Shown: positions 38,217 through 49,687, counted from the first letter of the stretch. The stretch is 64,000 nucleotides of DNA from Ectopseudomonas chengduensis (GCF_900102635.1 NZ_FMZQ01000012.1:124001-188000), one strand, 5' to 3'. A program made the numbers and translations. The notes: generated by a model from the letters alone, not told the origin.

Positions 38217-38256
38217 AAGGCCCCGCCGGTGTGACCGGCGGGGCCTTGATTTTTTG
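38217..38256. terminator. Terminator after csbD
   Basis: AAGGCCCCGCCGGT pairs with ACCGGCGGGGCCTT around GTG, followed by GATTTTTTG. Very stable; it also separates the convergent DUF2845 genes. Confidence 0.93.
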
Positions 38257-38308
38257 TGCCGGGTGTTCGAGATGCTTCAGGAACGTGCGCCCTGCATGCA
38301 GTGTTACG

Positions 38309-38611
38309 TCAGCTACCGCGCTTGCTGCGGACTTCGGTCAGGCGGCCGCCCTCGAAGCGTAGAAAGTGGTACATGCCGCTTTTCGGGCCGTAGACCCACT
38401 CCTCGACACTCACCTCGTTGCGAAAACCGTAGCTATCGACCACTTCCTTGTAACCGAGAAAATCGCGGCTGGAAGGTTCACCACATTTGTTCAGCACCTC
38501 TGCGGTGGGTGCTGTCTTGCTGACCAGGGCGCTACCGCAGCGATAGGTGGAGGACGCCTCGGCCATCAGGGGCAGGCAGAGCAGGCTGAACAGACAGCTG
38601 AGTTTGCGCAT
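38309..38611 (-). CDS. DUF2845 family periplasmic protein
   Basis: 100-aa predicted exported protein. A signal peptide (MRKLSCLFSLLCLPLMAEASS) precedes a compact domain with YRCGSALVSK, VLNKCGEPSSRDF, EEWVYGPKSGMYHFLRFEGGRL and a basic end. The paired Cys residues and the EEWVYGP motif define the family. It is a paralogue of the gene immediately upstream (38625-38933), 13 nt away. Function unknown. Confidence 0.85.
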   Translation of the reverse strand: MRKLSCLFSLLCLPLMAEASSTYRCGSALVSKTAPTAEVLNKCGEPSSRDFLGYKEVVDSYGFRNEVSVEEWVYGPKSGMYHFLRFEGGRLTEVRSKRGS

Positions 38612-38624
38612 GAGAACCTCCTGT

Positions 38625-38933
38625 TCAGCGTTCGCGACGACGTTCGATGGCGGTCAGACGGTTACCCTCGAAGCGCAGGATGCTGAGCATGCCATTGCTC
38701 GGGCCGTATACCCATTCCTCGATCATGTACTCACGACGGTCATAGGAGCCCAGGGTGTAGCCGACCGGGTCACGGTGCACCGGCGCGCCACATTTGCGCT
38801 CGACCTCGAACGGACGGTCGCCAAGGCTGACTAGGGTGCTGCCGCAACGCAGCGTGTCGGCCTGCGCGCTGATGCTGATCAGGCCGGCAACCAGGGTAGT
38901 GAGCGTGATGATGGATAAGCTGCGCATGATCAT
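38625..38933 (-). CDS. DUF2845 family periplasmic protein (tandem paralogue)
   Basis: 102-aa predicted exported protein, a divergent duplicate of the next gene. Signal peptide MRSLSIITLTTLVAGLISISAQA; domain LRCGSTLVSLGDRPFEVERKCG, then EEWVYGPSNGMLSILRFEGNRL. Shared features with its neighbour are the CGS...L-VS opening, the K-CG, and EEWVYGP-x-GM. Its start ATG (38933) overlaps the in-frame stop of the DUF748 gene (ATGA), so translation is coupled to it if that gene is intact. Two residues later a second ATG (38927) is also possible. Confidence 0.85.
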   Translation of the reverse strand: MIMRSLSIITLTTLVAGLISISAQADTLRCGSTLVSLGDRPFEVERKCGAPVHRDPVGYTLGSYDRREYMIEEWVYGPSNGMLSILRFEGNRLTAIERRRER

Positions 38934-41798
38934 TGGCTGTCCAGGTGCAGGGTGGTGAGCACGCGACCGTCGGCTTCTGGCTCACCCAGGTTGGCATCGA
39001 TCAGGTAGACACGTTCATCGTACAACCCGCCTTGTTCAACCAGATAATCCTTGATCGTTGCAGCGCGTTGCTGAGCCAGTTGGCGCAGCAGCAGCTTGCT
39101 TTGCGCCCAGGAGTCCAGCACCGCCTTGCGCATGTTCTGCTGGCGCTGCTCTTTGTCCGGCCGGTGGCTGCTGCTTGAGGCGGGTGCGATAGATGCCTTC
39201 GAGCAGGGCGGCCTGTTCGTCCTCAGCGACCGTTAGCTCATCGGGACTGGCCGGTACCCTGTCACCACGGCGTTGCAGCACCTTGTACCAGGTTTCGCGA
39301 AATTCGCGCTGCAGGCGCTGCTCGGCCAGCAGCGGGCCGTCGGCATTCTGTGCGGCCTGGCCTTCTACCTCCAGACGCAGATTCGGGCGCTCCTCAAGCG
39401 CTTTGGCCAGCGTGTCCAGGGCCTGGCGCGCGTCGCCCTGCAGCTCCGCAGAGCCGGCGACGAACGGCACGGTGCTGAGGTCGACATTGCTGCCACCGAC
39501 CAACCCGGCGATGAACTTGAACGGCGCCTGGGCCGAGCGCAACACCAGATTGCGCAAGGTCTGCCAGACGATGGGCATGACGCTGAACTGCGGATTGTTA
39601 AGATCACCCTGTACCGGCAACTCGATGGCGATACGGCCCTGGGTGTCCTTGAGCAGGGCGACTGCCAGGCGAATCGGCAGGTCGACAGCATCCGGGCTGT
39701 CGACACGCTCGCCCAGTTGCAGGTTCTCCACCAGCACCTTGTTCTCGGCATTGAGCTGGCCTTTCTCGATGCGGTAGTGCAGGTCGAGGTTGAGGCGACC
39801 CTTGCGGATGCGATAGCCGGCGAACTTGCCGGAATAGGGGGTGATGGTGGTCAGCTCGACATTCTTGAAGCTGGTAGCGATATCCAGGCTGTTGAGCGGA
39901 TCGAATGGCGTCAGCTTGCCCTTGATGCTCATTGGCGCGTATCGGTCGACCTTGCCCTGGATATCGACGCTGGCGGCTTGCGGCTTCTGGTTGTCGAGTA
40001 CACCGATGCGCCCGTTCATTTGCTGAACGGCAGTGGCGAAGCTGGGGGTCAGGCTGAAGTCGGCGAAGTTGGCCGAGCCGTCATTGATGGCTACGCCACC
40101 GATGCGGATAGCCAGTGGTTTGCCCGCATCGGCCTTGCTCTCGTTCGGCGTCGCCGGCTGCGGTACGATCAGTTCGCTGACGTTGGTGGTCAGGTCCTCG
40201 TTGATCACGAAGCGTGCATAGGGCTGATCCAGCTCGACGCGTTCGATGGCCAGGCTTTCACCGTGACGATAGTCGAGACCACCCACCCTTAATTGCTTCC
40301 AGCGCACGAAATCGCGTTCGCGCAGAGTATCCAGGGTATGCAGCTGATCGACCTTGGCGTTGCCGGTGACGCTAAGTGCCAGCGGTTCGGTGCTCTTGAG
40401 TTGCACGTCGAGGTCGCTGCCGAGCAGGCCACTGCGCAGTTCCAGGTGAATGAATGGGCTCAGGTAGGCTTGTGCCACGCGCAGGTCGATGTCCTGGGTG
40501 GCGACCTTGAGTTGAGCGCTGGTCGGGCTCAGTTGTACGTTGCCGGCTGCCTGCAGCTTGCCCTGTTTGCCCAGGCCGCTATCGAGCCTGAGGTCGAAAG
40601 GTTTGTCGCCCAGGCTGTCGAAATTCTTCAGATCCAGGTTCAGTGGGCCGACCTCCACCGCCACTTCTTGCTGCGGCACGCGGTCGGCCAAGTGAGCCTT
40701 GTAGTCGCGCAGCTGCACATCCTGCAGCAGCACTTGCCAGGGCTTGCTATCGCCGGCTTGCGACGCTGGCTCGGCAGTCTCGCTACTGGCGCTTTCGGGT
40801 TTGGCGAGCAGCTTCTGCCAATCCAGCTGGCCGTCGGCTTCGCGCGCCGCCCAGGCTTCGAGGCCCTGGCTACGCACCTGGCCGATCACCACCTGCTGCT
40901 TGGCCAGGTCGAGGCTGGTGTTGTCGATATCCAGGCGTTGCAGGCGTACCAGCGGTTTGCCTTGCGGGTCGTCGATGGCGAAGGGGGCCAACTGCACCTT
41001 GACCTTGCTCAATTGCAGCTCGGTACCGCTGGAGAGGTCTAGGCGATAGTCGCTGCTGAGGTCGACCTGGCCTTCCTTGAGCACCAGTGGCAGTGCGTCG
41101 CGCACGTAAGGCCAGAAGGTGCTCAGGCGGCCATCGCTGACGCTCAGGCTGCCGCTGGAAGTGATGGGCGTCAGGCTGACCTGGCCGCGCCAGTCGATCT
41201 GCGAGCCGTGCGGGCCACTGGCGGTCATGGTCATTTCGGCGTTATCGCCGGCCAGGGTGCTGAGATTGTGCAATTTAAGATCGAGCGCGTCATAGGCGAA
41301 CTCCACGGCCTCGCTCGGGCGCAGGTCCTGGAAGCGCAGTGACTTCTCACGCAGACGGATGCTGTCGATGCGCAGCGGGAAGGGCTCGCTGCTCTCTGTC
41401 TTGGGTTCCGCCTGACTTTCCGGCAGATGGAACAACTGGGTGAGATTGAGCGTACCGTCTTTGGCGAAGAGTATTTCGGTGCGCGCACCGTCCAGCTCGA
41501 CGTCACTCAGGTGCAAGGCACCGCTCCACAGGCTGTCACTTTGCAGGTTGGCGTAGAGGCGCTGGAAGCTCAGCTGCTCCTGGCCACTCTCGCCGATACG
41601 CAGGCCCCACAGGCTCAGCTCGAGGGTGAAGGGGTTGAGCTGCACACGCTGCAGCGAGGCCGGCAGCGTGGCGTACTGCGCCAACTGCTGATTGGCGATG
41701 CGCAGGGCGATGCCCGGCAGAATCAGAAAGCCGATCAGGCTGTAGAGGAAAACGGTGATCAACAGTGCGCTCAGCGCGCGCTTCAGTCCTTTGGGCAT
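38930..41798 (-). pseudogene. DUF748 (AsmA-like) envelope protein with a 3'-end frameshift
   Basis: Large envelope protein of the DUF748/AsmA-like family. From ATG 41798 an N-terminal anchor (ALLITVFLYSLIGFLILPGIAL) leads into a long beta-rich region and an OmpA-like C-terminal part (FVAGSAELQGDARQALDTLAKALEE). After RTRLKQQPP the frame breaks at CCGGCCGG (39157-39164). The original frame runs on as unconserved residues to 39036, while the expected C-terminus (DKEQRQQNMRKAVLDSW... to LDSQ) continues in the next frame to 38930. One extra base explains it. The repaired protein would be about 955 aa and its stop would overlap the DUF2845 start. Real mutation or sequencing error cannot be told. 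Confidence 0.85.
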
Positions 41799-41900
41799 GG
41801 CTTGGCGTCATCTATCCAGACGAGGAGACGACTTGGAGTATGGCACGGCGGTTCAGTTCTGGTCGTTATCGCTGCAGTGAGATTGCGCGTAAGTCCCGGT

Positions 41901-42926
41901 TCAGAGGTGCAGGATCAGGGTTTTCAGCGGCGGTTTGGCGTCTTGCGAAGGGAAGTCGGGTGCAGGAGCGATGACCTGGCAATCCTGCACCTGGCGGCCG
42001 AGCTTCTCGGCGCAGCGCAGCACTTGCGTGCGCCAGTCGTTCATCTCCACCTTTGCCAGGTTGTTGCAGCACACCAGGGTGCCGCCTTCGGCAGTGGCCA
42101 GCAGCGCCGGTTTGAGCAGGCTCTGGTAGTCGCGCAGCAGGTCGACGGTGCCAAAGGCGCTCTTGGCCCAGGCCGGCGGGTCGAGGAACACCAGGTCGAA
42201 CTGGCGCGGTTGCAGGCGCGGATAGCTCGGCAGTTTCTGTCCTCGGCGGCTGCTGATCGGTAGATCGGCCAACTGACGAATCGCCGGAAAATAGTCGGAC
42301 TGGATGAACTGCATGGCGGGCAATTCGGGGTTGAGCGCGCCGTTCTCGCGGCCCACGGCGAGGTTGCCCTGGGCGAAGTCGAGGTTGATCACCTCGCGTG
42401 CGCCGCCCGCTGCGGCGCATAGACCGACGCCGCAGGTATAGGCGAACAGGTTGAGCACGGACTTGCCGGCGCTGTTGGCTTTGATCCAGCCACGGGCGTT
42501 GCGCAGGTCGAGAAACAGCAGCGGGTCCTGTCCGGCATGACGACCGCGTACGCGGTAATTCAGCCCCCATTCGTGGCCGACCATATCTTCCAGTGCTGCA
42601 TCGTCGGCCAGGAACAGTGCCGGGTCGCGATCGATCCGCGAATTGCCCTTGGAGCGGTCGTTATAAACCAACAGCAGCGGCTGCCCCAGACAGGCTTCGA
42701 CACTGCCGACGATGCTGTGCAGATCGCTGGCCTCAAGCGGTTGATGAAAACTCTGCACCAGCAACTGCGGACCGTAGCGGTCGACGGTCAGGCCTGGCGC
42801 GCCTTCCTGCGTGCCATGGAACAGGCGATAGCAGTAGGTGTCTTGCGAGTGCAATTGGCTAAGCAGGTTTTCACGGTCGTCGAGGGCGGCGCGCAGCGCC
42901 TGATCAAGAGCGGGCATGCGCGGCAT
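41901..42926 (-). CDS. Class I SAM-dependent methyltransferase, RlmI/RlmK-like
   Basis: 341-aa predicted rRNA large-subunit cytosine methyltransferase-like protein. The N-terminal part (TYCYRLFHGTQEGAPGLTVDRYGPQL) resembles the PUA/EEHEE region of RlmI. The Rossmann core has VLNLFAYTCGVGLCAAAGGA (SAM motif I), VINLDFAQGNLAVGREN (motif II) and FDLVFLDPPAWAKSAFG (catalytic DPPxW region). Smaller than RlmI (about 396 aa) because the N-terminal domain is shortened. Substrate base uncertain. Confidence 0.82.
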   Translation of the reverse strand: MPRMPALDQALRAALDDRENLLSQLHSQDTYCYRLFHGTQEGAPGLTVDRYGPQLLVQSFHQPLEASDLHSIVGSVEACLGQPLLLVYNDRSKGNSRIDRDPALFLADDAALEDMVGHEWGLNYRVRGRHAGQDPLLFLDLRNARGWIKANSAGKSVLNLFAYTCGVGLCAAAGGAREVINLDFAQGNLAVGRENGALNPELPAMQFIQSDYFPAIRQLADLPISSRRGQKLPSYPRLQPRQFDLVFLDPPAWAKSAFGTVDLLRDYQSLLKPALLATAEGGTLVCCNNLAKVEMNDWRTQVLRCAEKLGRQVQDCQVIAPAPDFPSQDAKPPLKTLILHL

Positions 42927-42987
42927 CTCGGGGTAGGAAAGAGTGGCAGTTTATCAAGAAAAGCCGCTGCCCGAGGGAGCGCTCGCC

Positions 42988-43860
42988 TTATGAGTCAGGC
43001 AACAGACGGCGACGGGCGCGCTGCGCGGCGCTGTTGCGTACGGCCCAGCGCAGCAGGTTGGCGGTACGCTGCACGCTGGCGCGGATCAGCGGGCGGCGCC
43101 AGGCGGCCTGGTGTTCGCCGAGCAGGTCGCTGGCCCAGTCCGGCAGCAGGTCGACACCGGCCTGCATCATCAGGCCGCCGAAGGGCTTGGCGAGCAGGCT
43201 GGGCATCGGCGCGTCGTACAGCAGGCGCACCACTTCGCGCGTGCGCGCATCGCAGAGCAGCTGCGGGCGCATGCGTTGCAGATAATCGGCGATGGCCTGC
43301 GCCGATTTGGGCACGTCCTGCGCGCCGAGGCGCTCGGCGATCAGCGCCACTTCGCGGTAGTAGCGATCCTGTTCGGCCTGCGGCAACTGCGGGTCGACGT
43401 AGCGCAGGTAGCCGGCGAGGAACTGGCTGACCTCGGAGACATGCACCCAGGTCAGCAGTTCGGGATCGCTGGCGGCGTAAGGACGGCCATCCGGCGCATG
43501 ACCGACCACCTGCAGGTGGATGCGGCGCACCTTGTCGAGCAACTGTTCGGCATCGTGCAGGCCGCCATAGGTGGTGCCGGCGATGAACAGGCTGGTGCGG
43601 CGCAGGCGGCCGAGCATGTCCTGGCGAAAGGTGGAGTGATCCCACACGCCGGCGAGCGCTAGCGGGTGAAGCATCTGCAGGAGCAGGGCGGAGATGCCGC
43701 CGACCATCATCGCGGTGAAGTCGGCGTGGACTTTCCAGACCATCGACTCGGGGCCGAACAGGCCGGCATCACCGCGCGGCTGGTCGAGGTCGAGTACGCC
43801 CAGCGAGGCGCCGGTGAGGCTGTGCACCTGTTTTTCGATCTGACGACGTAGGCTTTCCAT
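42988..43860 (-). CDS. Oxygenase MpaB family protein (DUF2236)
   Basis: 290-aa helical protein of the ER-bound oxygenase MpaB/MpaB'/Lcp (DUF2236) family, thought to bind heme and act on hydrophobic substrates. Family features: GPESMVWKVHADFTAMMVGGISALLLQMLHPLALAGVWDHS, TYGGLHDAEQLLDKVRRIHLQVVG, and ELLTWVHVSEVSQFLAGYLRY containing candidate heme-ligand His. The start is ATG 43860 (MESLRRQIEKQ); an upstream extension to 43896 reads into the acsA terminator. It is 38 nt downstream of the acsA terminator hairpin. Substrate unknown. Confidence 0.82.
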   Translation of the reverse strand: MESLRRQIEKQVHSLTGASLGVLDLDQPRGDAGLFGPESMVWKVHADFTAMMVGGISALLLQMLHPLALAGVWDHSTFRQDMLGRLRRTSLFIAGTTYGGLHDAEQLLDKVRRIHLQVVGHAPDGRPYAASDPELLTWVHVSEVSQFLAGYLRYVDPQLPQAEQDRYYREVALIAERLGAQDVPKSAQAIADYLQRMRPQLLCDARTREVVRLLYDAPMPSLLAKPFGGLMMQAGVDLLPDWASDLLGEHQAAWRRPLIRASVQRTANLLRWAVRNSAAQRARRRLLPDS

Positions 43861-43897
43861 GGCGCGCAGTTTCGGCGCTTGGCAGGCACAAGACAAG

Positions 43898-43925
43898 ACG
43901 CGCCCGGCCCTTTCAGGCCGGGCGC
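43898..43925 (-). terminator. Terminator hairpin after acsA
   Basis: CGCGCCCGGCC pairs with GGCCGGGCGCG around a 6-nt loop just after the acsA stop. On the minus strand a T-rich but interrupted tail (TCTTGTCTTG) follows. Confidence 0.75.
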
Positions 43926-43930
43926 GAGGC

Positions 43931-45868
<1,938 letters not shown>

Positions 45869-46026
45869 GGCGGGGTCCTTGTAATTGTTTGTCCGCAACA
45901 ATCACAAGGGTGCACCCAAGCAGGTGCTTGGTTCAAGGGGGGATATTCGGGGGATAGGTGTTTGTGAGGTGCAGGAGCCTTGAACGCTGCCCTGCGGGCT
46001 GGGCCGGGCAGCGTGAGAAGCGTGAA

Positions 46027-47691
46027 TCAGCCGCGGTGATGCTCGCGGAAATGGGCAATCAGGCCCTGGGTCGAAGCATCCGATGCGCTGCTGTCGAGCT
46101 GGCCGGTCAGGCGCTGATACACCTCCTTGCCCATCTCCTTGCCCAGCTCCACTCCCCACTGATCGAAGGCATTGATGCCCCAGATGGCGCTCTGCACGAA
46201 TACCTTGTGTTCGTACAGGGCTACCAGCGCGCCCAGCTCGAACGGTGCGATGCGATTCATTACCAGGATGTTGCTCGGGCGATTACCAGGAATCACCTTG
46301 TGCGGCGCCAGCCGCTGTACTTCGGCTTCTGGCATGCCCTTGGCACGCAGTTCGGCCTCGGCCTCCTCACGCGTCTTGCCCTGCATCAGCGCTTGGGCTT
46401 GCGACAGGCAGTTGGCGAACAGCCACTGGTGATGGTCGGACAGCGGGTTGTAGCTGTTGACCGGGACGATGAAGTCCGCCGGTACCAGCAGACGGCCCTG
46501 GTGCAGCAACTGGTGGTAGGCATGCTGGCCGTTGCAGCCGACGCCGCCCCAGATGATCGGCCCTGTGGCGATGTTCAGTTCGCTACCGTCCTGGCGCACG
46601 CTCTTGCCGTTGGACTCCATGTCCAGCTGTTGCAGGTGCTTGGTGAAGTTACGCAGGTAGTGGTCGTAAGGCAGGATCGCGTGGCTTTGCGCGCCCCAGA
46701 AATTGGTGTACCAGATACCCAGCAGGGCCATCAGCACCGGCATGTTCTCGGCCAGTGGTGCCTGGGTGAAATGCTGGTCCATGGCGTAGGCACCAGCCAG
46801 CAGCTCCTTGAAGTTGGATACGCCGATGGCCAGGGCGATGGGCAGACCGATGGCCGACCACAGCGAGTAACGCCCGCCAACCCAGTCCCACATGGGGAAG
46901 ATATTCTCTTCGCCGATACCGAACTCGATGGCGGCCTTGCGGTTGCTGGTCACGGCGATGAAGTGGCGATGCAGCTCTTCTTCAGGGCCGCCCATGGCCA
47001 GGTACCAGTCGCGCGCGGCCAGGGTGTTCTTCAGGGTTTCCAGGGTGCCGAAGGACTTGCTGGAAACGATGAACAGCGTGGTTTCCGGATCGAGGCGGGC
47101 AGTCAGTTCGCGAAACTCGCTGCCGTCGATATTGGCCAGGTAGTGGCAGCGCACACCGCGCTGCGTGAACGGACGCAGTGCTTCGGAAACCAGTTGCGGG
47201 CCGAGGAAGGAGCCGCCAATGCCGATGTTGACCACTTCCTTGATCGGTTTTTCGCTGTAGCCGCGCCACAGGCCGCTGTGAATGCGACTGACCAGTTCGG
47301 TGACCTGGTTCAGGACGCGATGGACCTCGGGGATGATGTCATGGCCGTCGACCAGCAGGCGGCGACCAATCGGGCTACGCAGAGCCGTGTGCAGTGCGGC
47401 GCGGCCTTCCGAAGCATTGACCTGCTCACCGTTGAACAGGTTGGCGATGGATTCCTGCAGACCGGCCTGCTCGGCCAGTTGAATCAGCAGTTCGAGGCCG
47501 CGCTCATCGATCAGGTTTTTCGAGTAATCCAGCAGCAGCCCGCAGCTGTCGAGAGAAAATCGCTGGTAGCGCCTTGTATCCGCTGCAAAGGCCTCGCGCA
47601 TGCTGAACCCGGCCATCTCGGCACGATGTTGCTGCAGGGCCTGCCAGGCGGGCAGGGTGGTGACGTCATGAGGCTGCTGGTAATAGGCCAT
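46027..47691 (-). CDS. pgi: Glucose-6-phosphate isomerase
   Basis: 554-aa isomerase interconverting glucose-6-P and fructose-6-P. In Pseudomonas, which lacks phosphofructokinase, it serves gluconeogenesis and Entner-Doudoroff recycling. Signatures: VVNIGIGGSFLGPQLVSEAL near residue 148, FIVSSKSFGTLETLKN, and the C-terminal GINAFDQWGVELGKEMGKEVY with the catalytic Lys. FMWDWVGGRYSLWSAIGLP is also typical. Full length. It lies upstream of acsA on the same strand. Confidence 0.98.
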   Translation of the reverse strand: MAYYQQPHDVTTLPAWQALQQHRAEMAGFSMREAFAADTRRYQRFSLDSCGLLLDYSKNLIDERGLELLIQLAEQAGLQESIANLFNGEQVNASEGRAALHTALRSPIGRRLLVDGHDIIPEVHRVLNQVTELVSRIHSGLWRGYSEKPIKEVVNIGIGGSFLGPQLVSEALRPFTQRGVRCHYLANIDGSEFRELTARLDPETTLFIVSSKSFGTLETLKNTLAARDWYLAMGGPEEELHRHFIAVTSNRKAAIEFGIGEENIFPMWDWVGGRYSLWSAIGLPIALAIGVSNFKELLAGAYAMDQHFTQAPLAENMPVLMALLGIWYTNFWGAQSHAILPYDHYLRNFTKHLQQLDMESNGKSVRQDGSELNIATGPIIWGGVGCNGQHAYHQLLHQGRLLVPADFIVPVNSYNPLSDHHQWLFANCLSQAQALMQGKTREEAEAELRAKGMPEAEVQRLAPHKVIPGNRPSNILVMNRIAPFELGALVALYEHKVFVQSAIWGINAFDQWGVELGKEMGKEVYQRLTGQLDSSASDASTQGLIAHFREHHRG

Positions 47692-47715
47692 CGGAGCTCC
47701 TGATCCACAAAAGCA

Positions 47716-47741
47716 AAAGGCCCGGATCGATCCGGGCCTTT
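47716..47741 (-). terminator. Terminator after panC
   Basis: AAAGGCCCGGA-TCGA-TCCGGGCCTTT is a perfect hairpin. On the minus strand it continues TTTTGCTTTTG. It ends the panBC transcript before pgi; only 80 nt separate the two genes, leaving no room for panD. Confidence 0.92.
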
Positions 47742-47771
47742 GAGAGTGTAACCGGCTGCCTTTGCAGGCAG

Positions 47772-48629
47772 CTACTGGCGCGGCAGTTCAACCACCAGAT
47801 TGTCGATCAGACGGGTGCTACCCAGCTGTGCGGCGGTCAGAATCACCAGGTGATAGTCGTCGACCTGGGCCGGACGCAGATTCACCGCATTGCGGATTTC
47901 CAGATAATCGGGGATGAAACCAGCGGTACGCTGTTGCGCCTGAGTAGTCTCGATAAGCCGTGCGTAGTCGCGAGCGCCACGGCGCAGTTCCTCGGCAATC
48001 GTTTGCAGGCCTCGATACAGCGCTGGGGCGGCGGCGCGTTGTTCGTCGCTGAGGTAGCCGTTGCGCGAAGACAGCGCGAGGCCGTCCTCGGCGCGTTGAG
48101 TCGGCGCACCGATGATCTGGATCGGCATGTTCAGGTCCTGCACCAGCGCGCGGATTACCGCCAGTTGCTGATAGTCCTTCTCACCGAATACGGCCAGATC
48201 AGGCTGAACCATGTTGAACAGCTTGGTCACCACAGTCGCCACACCCTCGAAATGCCCCGGACGGCTGGCGCCGCATAGGCCCTCGGAAACACCGGGAACG
48301 CTGACGCGGGTCTGGTCACCCATGCCGTGTGGGTAGATTTCCGCAACATCGGGGTGAAACAGCAGGTGGCAGCCGGCTGCCAGCAGTTTTTCCTGGTCGG
48401 CGGCAAGGGTACGCGGATACTTGTCCAGATCTTCACCGGCGCCGAACTGCAGTGGATTGACGAAGATGCTGGCGACCACGAAGTCGGCGCGCTGGGCGGC
48501 GATTTCCACCAGCGAAACGTGACCCGCGTGCAGATTGCCCATGGTCGGCACGAAACCGATCTGCTTGCCTTCGGCCCGTGCCTGGGCGACGGCTGCGCGC
48601 AACTCGCGCAGGGTTTTCACCGTGTTCAT
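47772..48629 (-). CDS. panC: Pantothenate synthetase PanC
   Basis: 285-aa ligase condensing pantoate and beta-alanine. HIGH-like loop GFVPTMGNLHAGHVSLV near residue 26, VSIFVNPLQFGAGEDLDKYPR, and the second nucleotide loop ALSSRNGYLSDEQRA (KMSKS-equivalent) near 185. The start at 48629 (MNTVKTLREL) overlaps the panB stop as ATGA; an in-frame extension to 49028 lies entirely inside panB and is rejected. It forms the panBC pair. The beta-alanine-forming enzyme PanD is not adjacent. Confidence 0.97.
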   Translation of the reverse strand: MNTVKTLRELRAAVAQARAEGKQIGFVPTMGNLHAGHVSLVEIAAQRADFVVASIFVNPLQFGAGEDLDKYPRTLAADQEKLLAAGCHLLFHPDVAEIYPHGMGDQTRVSVPGVSEGLCGASRPGHFEGVATVVTKLFNMVQPDLAVFGEKDYQQLAVIRALVQDLNMPIQIIGAPTQRAEDGLALSSRNGYLSDEQRAAAPALYRGLQTIAEELRRGARDYARLIETTQAQQRTAGFIPDYLEIRNAVNLRPAQVDDYHLVILTAAQLGSTRLIDNLVVELPRQ

Positions 48630-49426
48630 GCGGAAAAGCCATGTTCGGCGGCGGGGAAGCTGCCGTCCTTGACGGCCTGTACGTAAGCGCTGAAAGCGCC
48701 CTGAATGCTGCTCTGCCCCTCCATGAAATTGCGTACGAACTTCGGTGCGCGGCCCGATAGCGATAGCCCGAGCATGTCGTGTTGCACCAGCACCTGACCG
48801 TCGGTGGCGCTGCCAGCGCCGATGCCTATCACCGGAATCTTCACTGCCTGGGTAATTTCTGCAGCCAGTTCGCTCGGCACGCATTCGAGCAGCAGCATGG
48901 CAGCGCCGGCCTGCTCCAGTGCCATGGCATCGGCGCGCATCTGGCGGGCCTGTGCTTCCTGACGGCCCTGAACCTTGTAGCCGCCGAGGATGTTCACCGC
49001 TTGTGGGGTCAGGCCCAGGTGCGCGCACACCGGTACGCCACGCTCGGCCAGCAGACGAATAGGCTCGGCCAGCCAGCCGGCGCCTTCCAGTTTGACCATA
49101 TGCGCGCCGGCCTGCATCAGCTTGGCGCTGTTGTGCAGAGCCTGCTCGGTGGTGGCGTACGCCATGAATGGCAGGTCGGTGACGATCAGTGCGCCTTGGT
49201 TGCCGCGTTTGACGCAGGCGGTGTGGTAGGCCATCTCCTCGACGCTGACCGGCAGGGTGCTGTCGTGGCCCTGCAGGACCATGCCCAGGGAGTCGCCGAC
49301 CAGCAACACGTCGACACCCGCCTGGCAGGCCGCATGGGCGTAGGTGGCGTCATAGCAGGTCAGCATGGCGATCTTTTCACCGTTCTGCTTGAGACTCTGC
49401 AGGGTGGTCAGGGTAACGTCAGGCAT
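48626..49426 (-). CDS. panB: 3-methyl-2-oxobutanoate hydroxymethyltransferase PanB
   Basis: 266-aa first enzyme of pantothenate synthesis. Metal/substrate motifs: MLTCYDATYAHAACQAGVDVLLVGDSLGMVLQGHDSTLPV near the N-terminus, VKLEGAGWLAEPIRLLAERGVPVCAHLGLTPQ in the middle, and IPVIGIGAGSATDGQVLVQHDMLG. Full length. The 261-nt gap to folK (49427-49687) carries a hairpin (CGGGACG...CGTCCCG near 49647-49672) but no gene I can support. Confidence 0.97.
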   Translation of the reverse strand: MPDVTLTTLQSLKQNGEKIAMLTCYDATYAHAACQAGVDVLLVGDSLGMVLQGHDSTLPVSVEEMAYHTACVKRGNQGALIVTDLPFMAYATTEQALHNSAKLMQAGAHMVKLEGAGWLAEPIRLLAERGVPVCAHLGLTPQAVNILGGYKVQGRQEAQARQMRADAMALEQAGAAMLLLECVPSELAAEITQAVKIPVIGIGAGSATDGQVLVQHDMLGLSLSGRAPKFVRNFMEGQSSIQGAFSAYVQAVKDGSFPAAEHGFSA

Positions 49427-49687
49427 TTCAAAGGTCCTCGCTCAGGCTCGGTATACCGCTTCTATCTGGCTGCAATCCGGCCTGGATTGGCATCAAAGGT
49501 GCGCCCGGCGCAGGGCGACGGGACGCCTATAGTCCTGATGGGGGGGCGTGAAGTCAATTGCAGGTGTTACCGCTCTGTTACTGGCGTTACCGCCAATGCG
49601 CAGGATGTCGGGTTGCGCAAGGGGAGGCGCTTCAGCGGCGAGCTTGTCGGGACGCGGCTGAAGCCCGTCCCGCAGAGGCCGGCTGGG

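Noticed and set aside
39036..39158. Native C-terminus of the DUF748 protein in the original frame
   Set aside because: Residues after the CCGGCCGG site are Ala/Gly/Arg-rich and unlike the family; the conserved end is in the neighbouring frame.
48630..49028. N-terminal extension of panC
   Set aside because: Lies wholly inside panB in another frame; the ATG at 48629 with ATGA overlap gives the normal PanC start and length.
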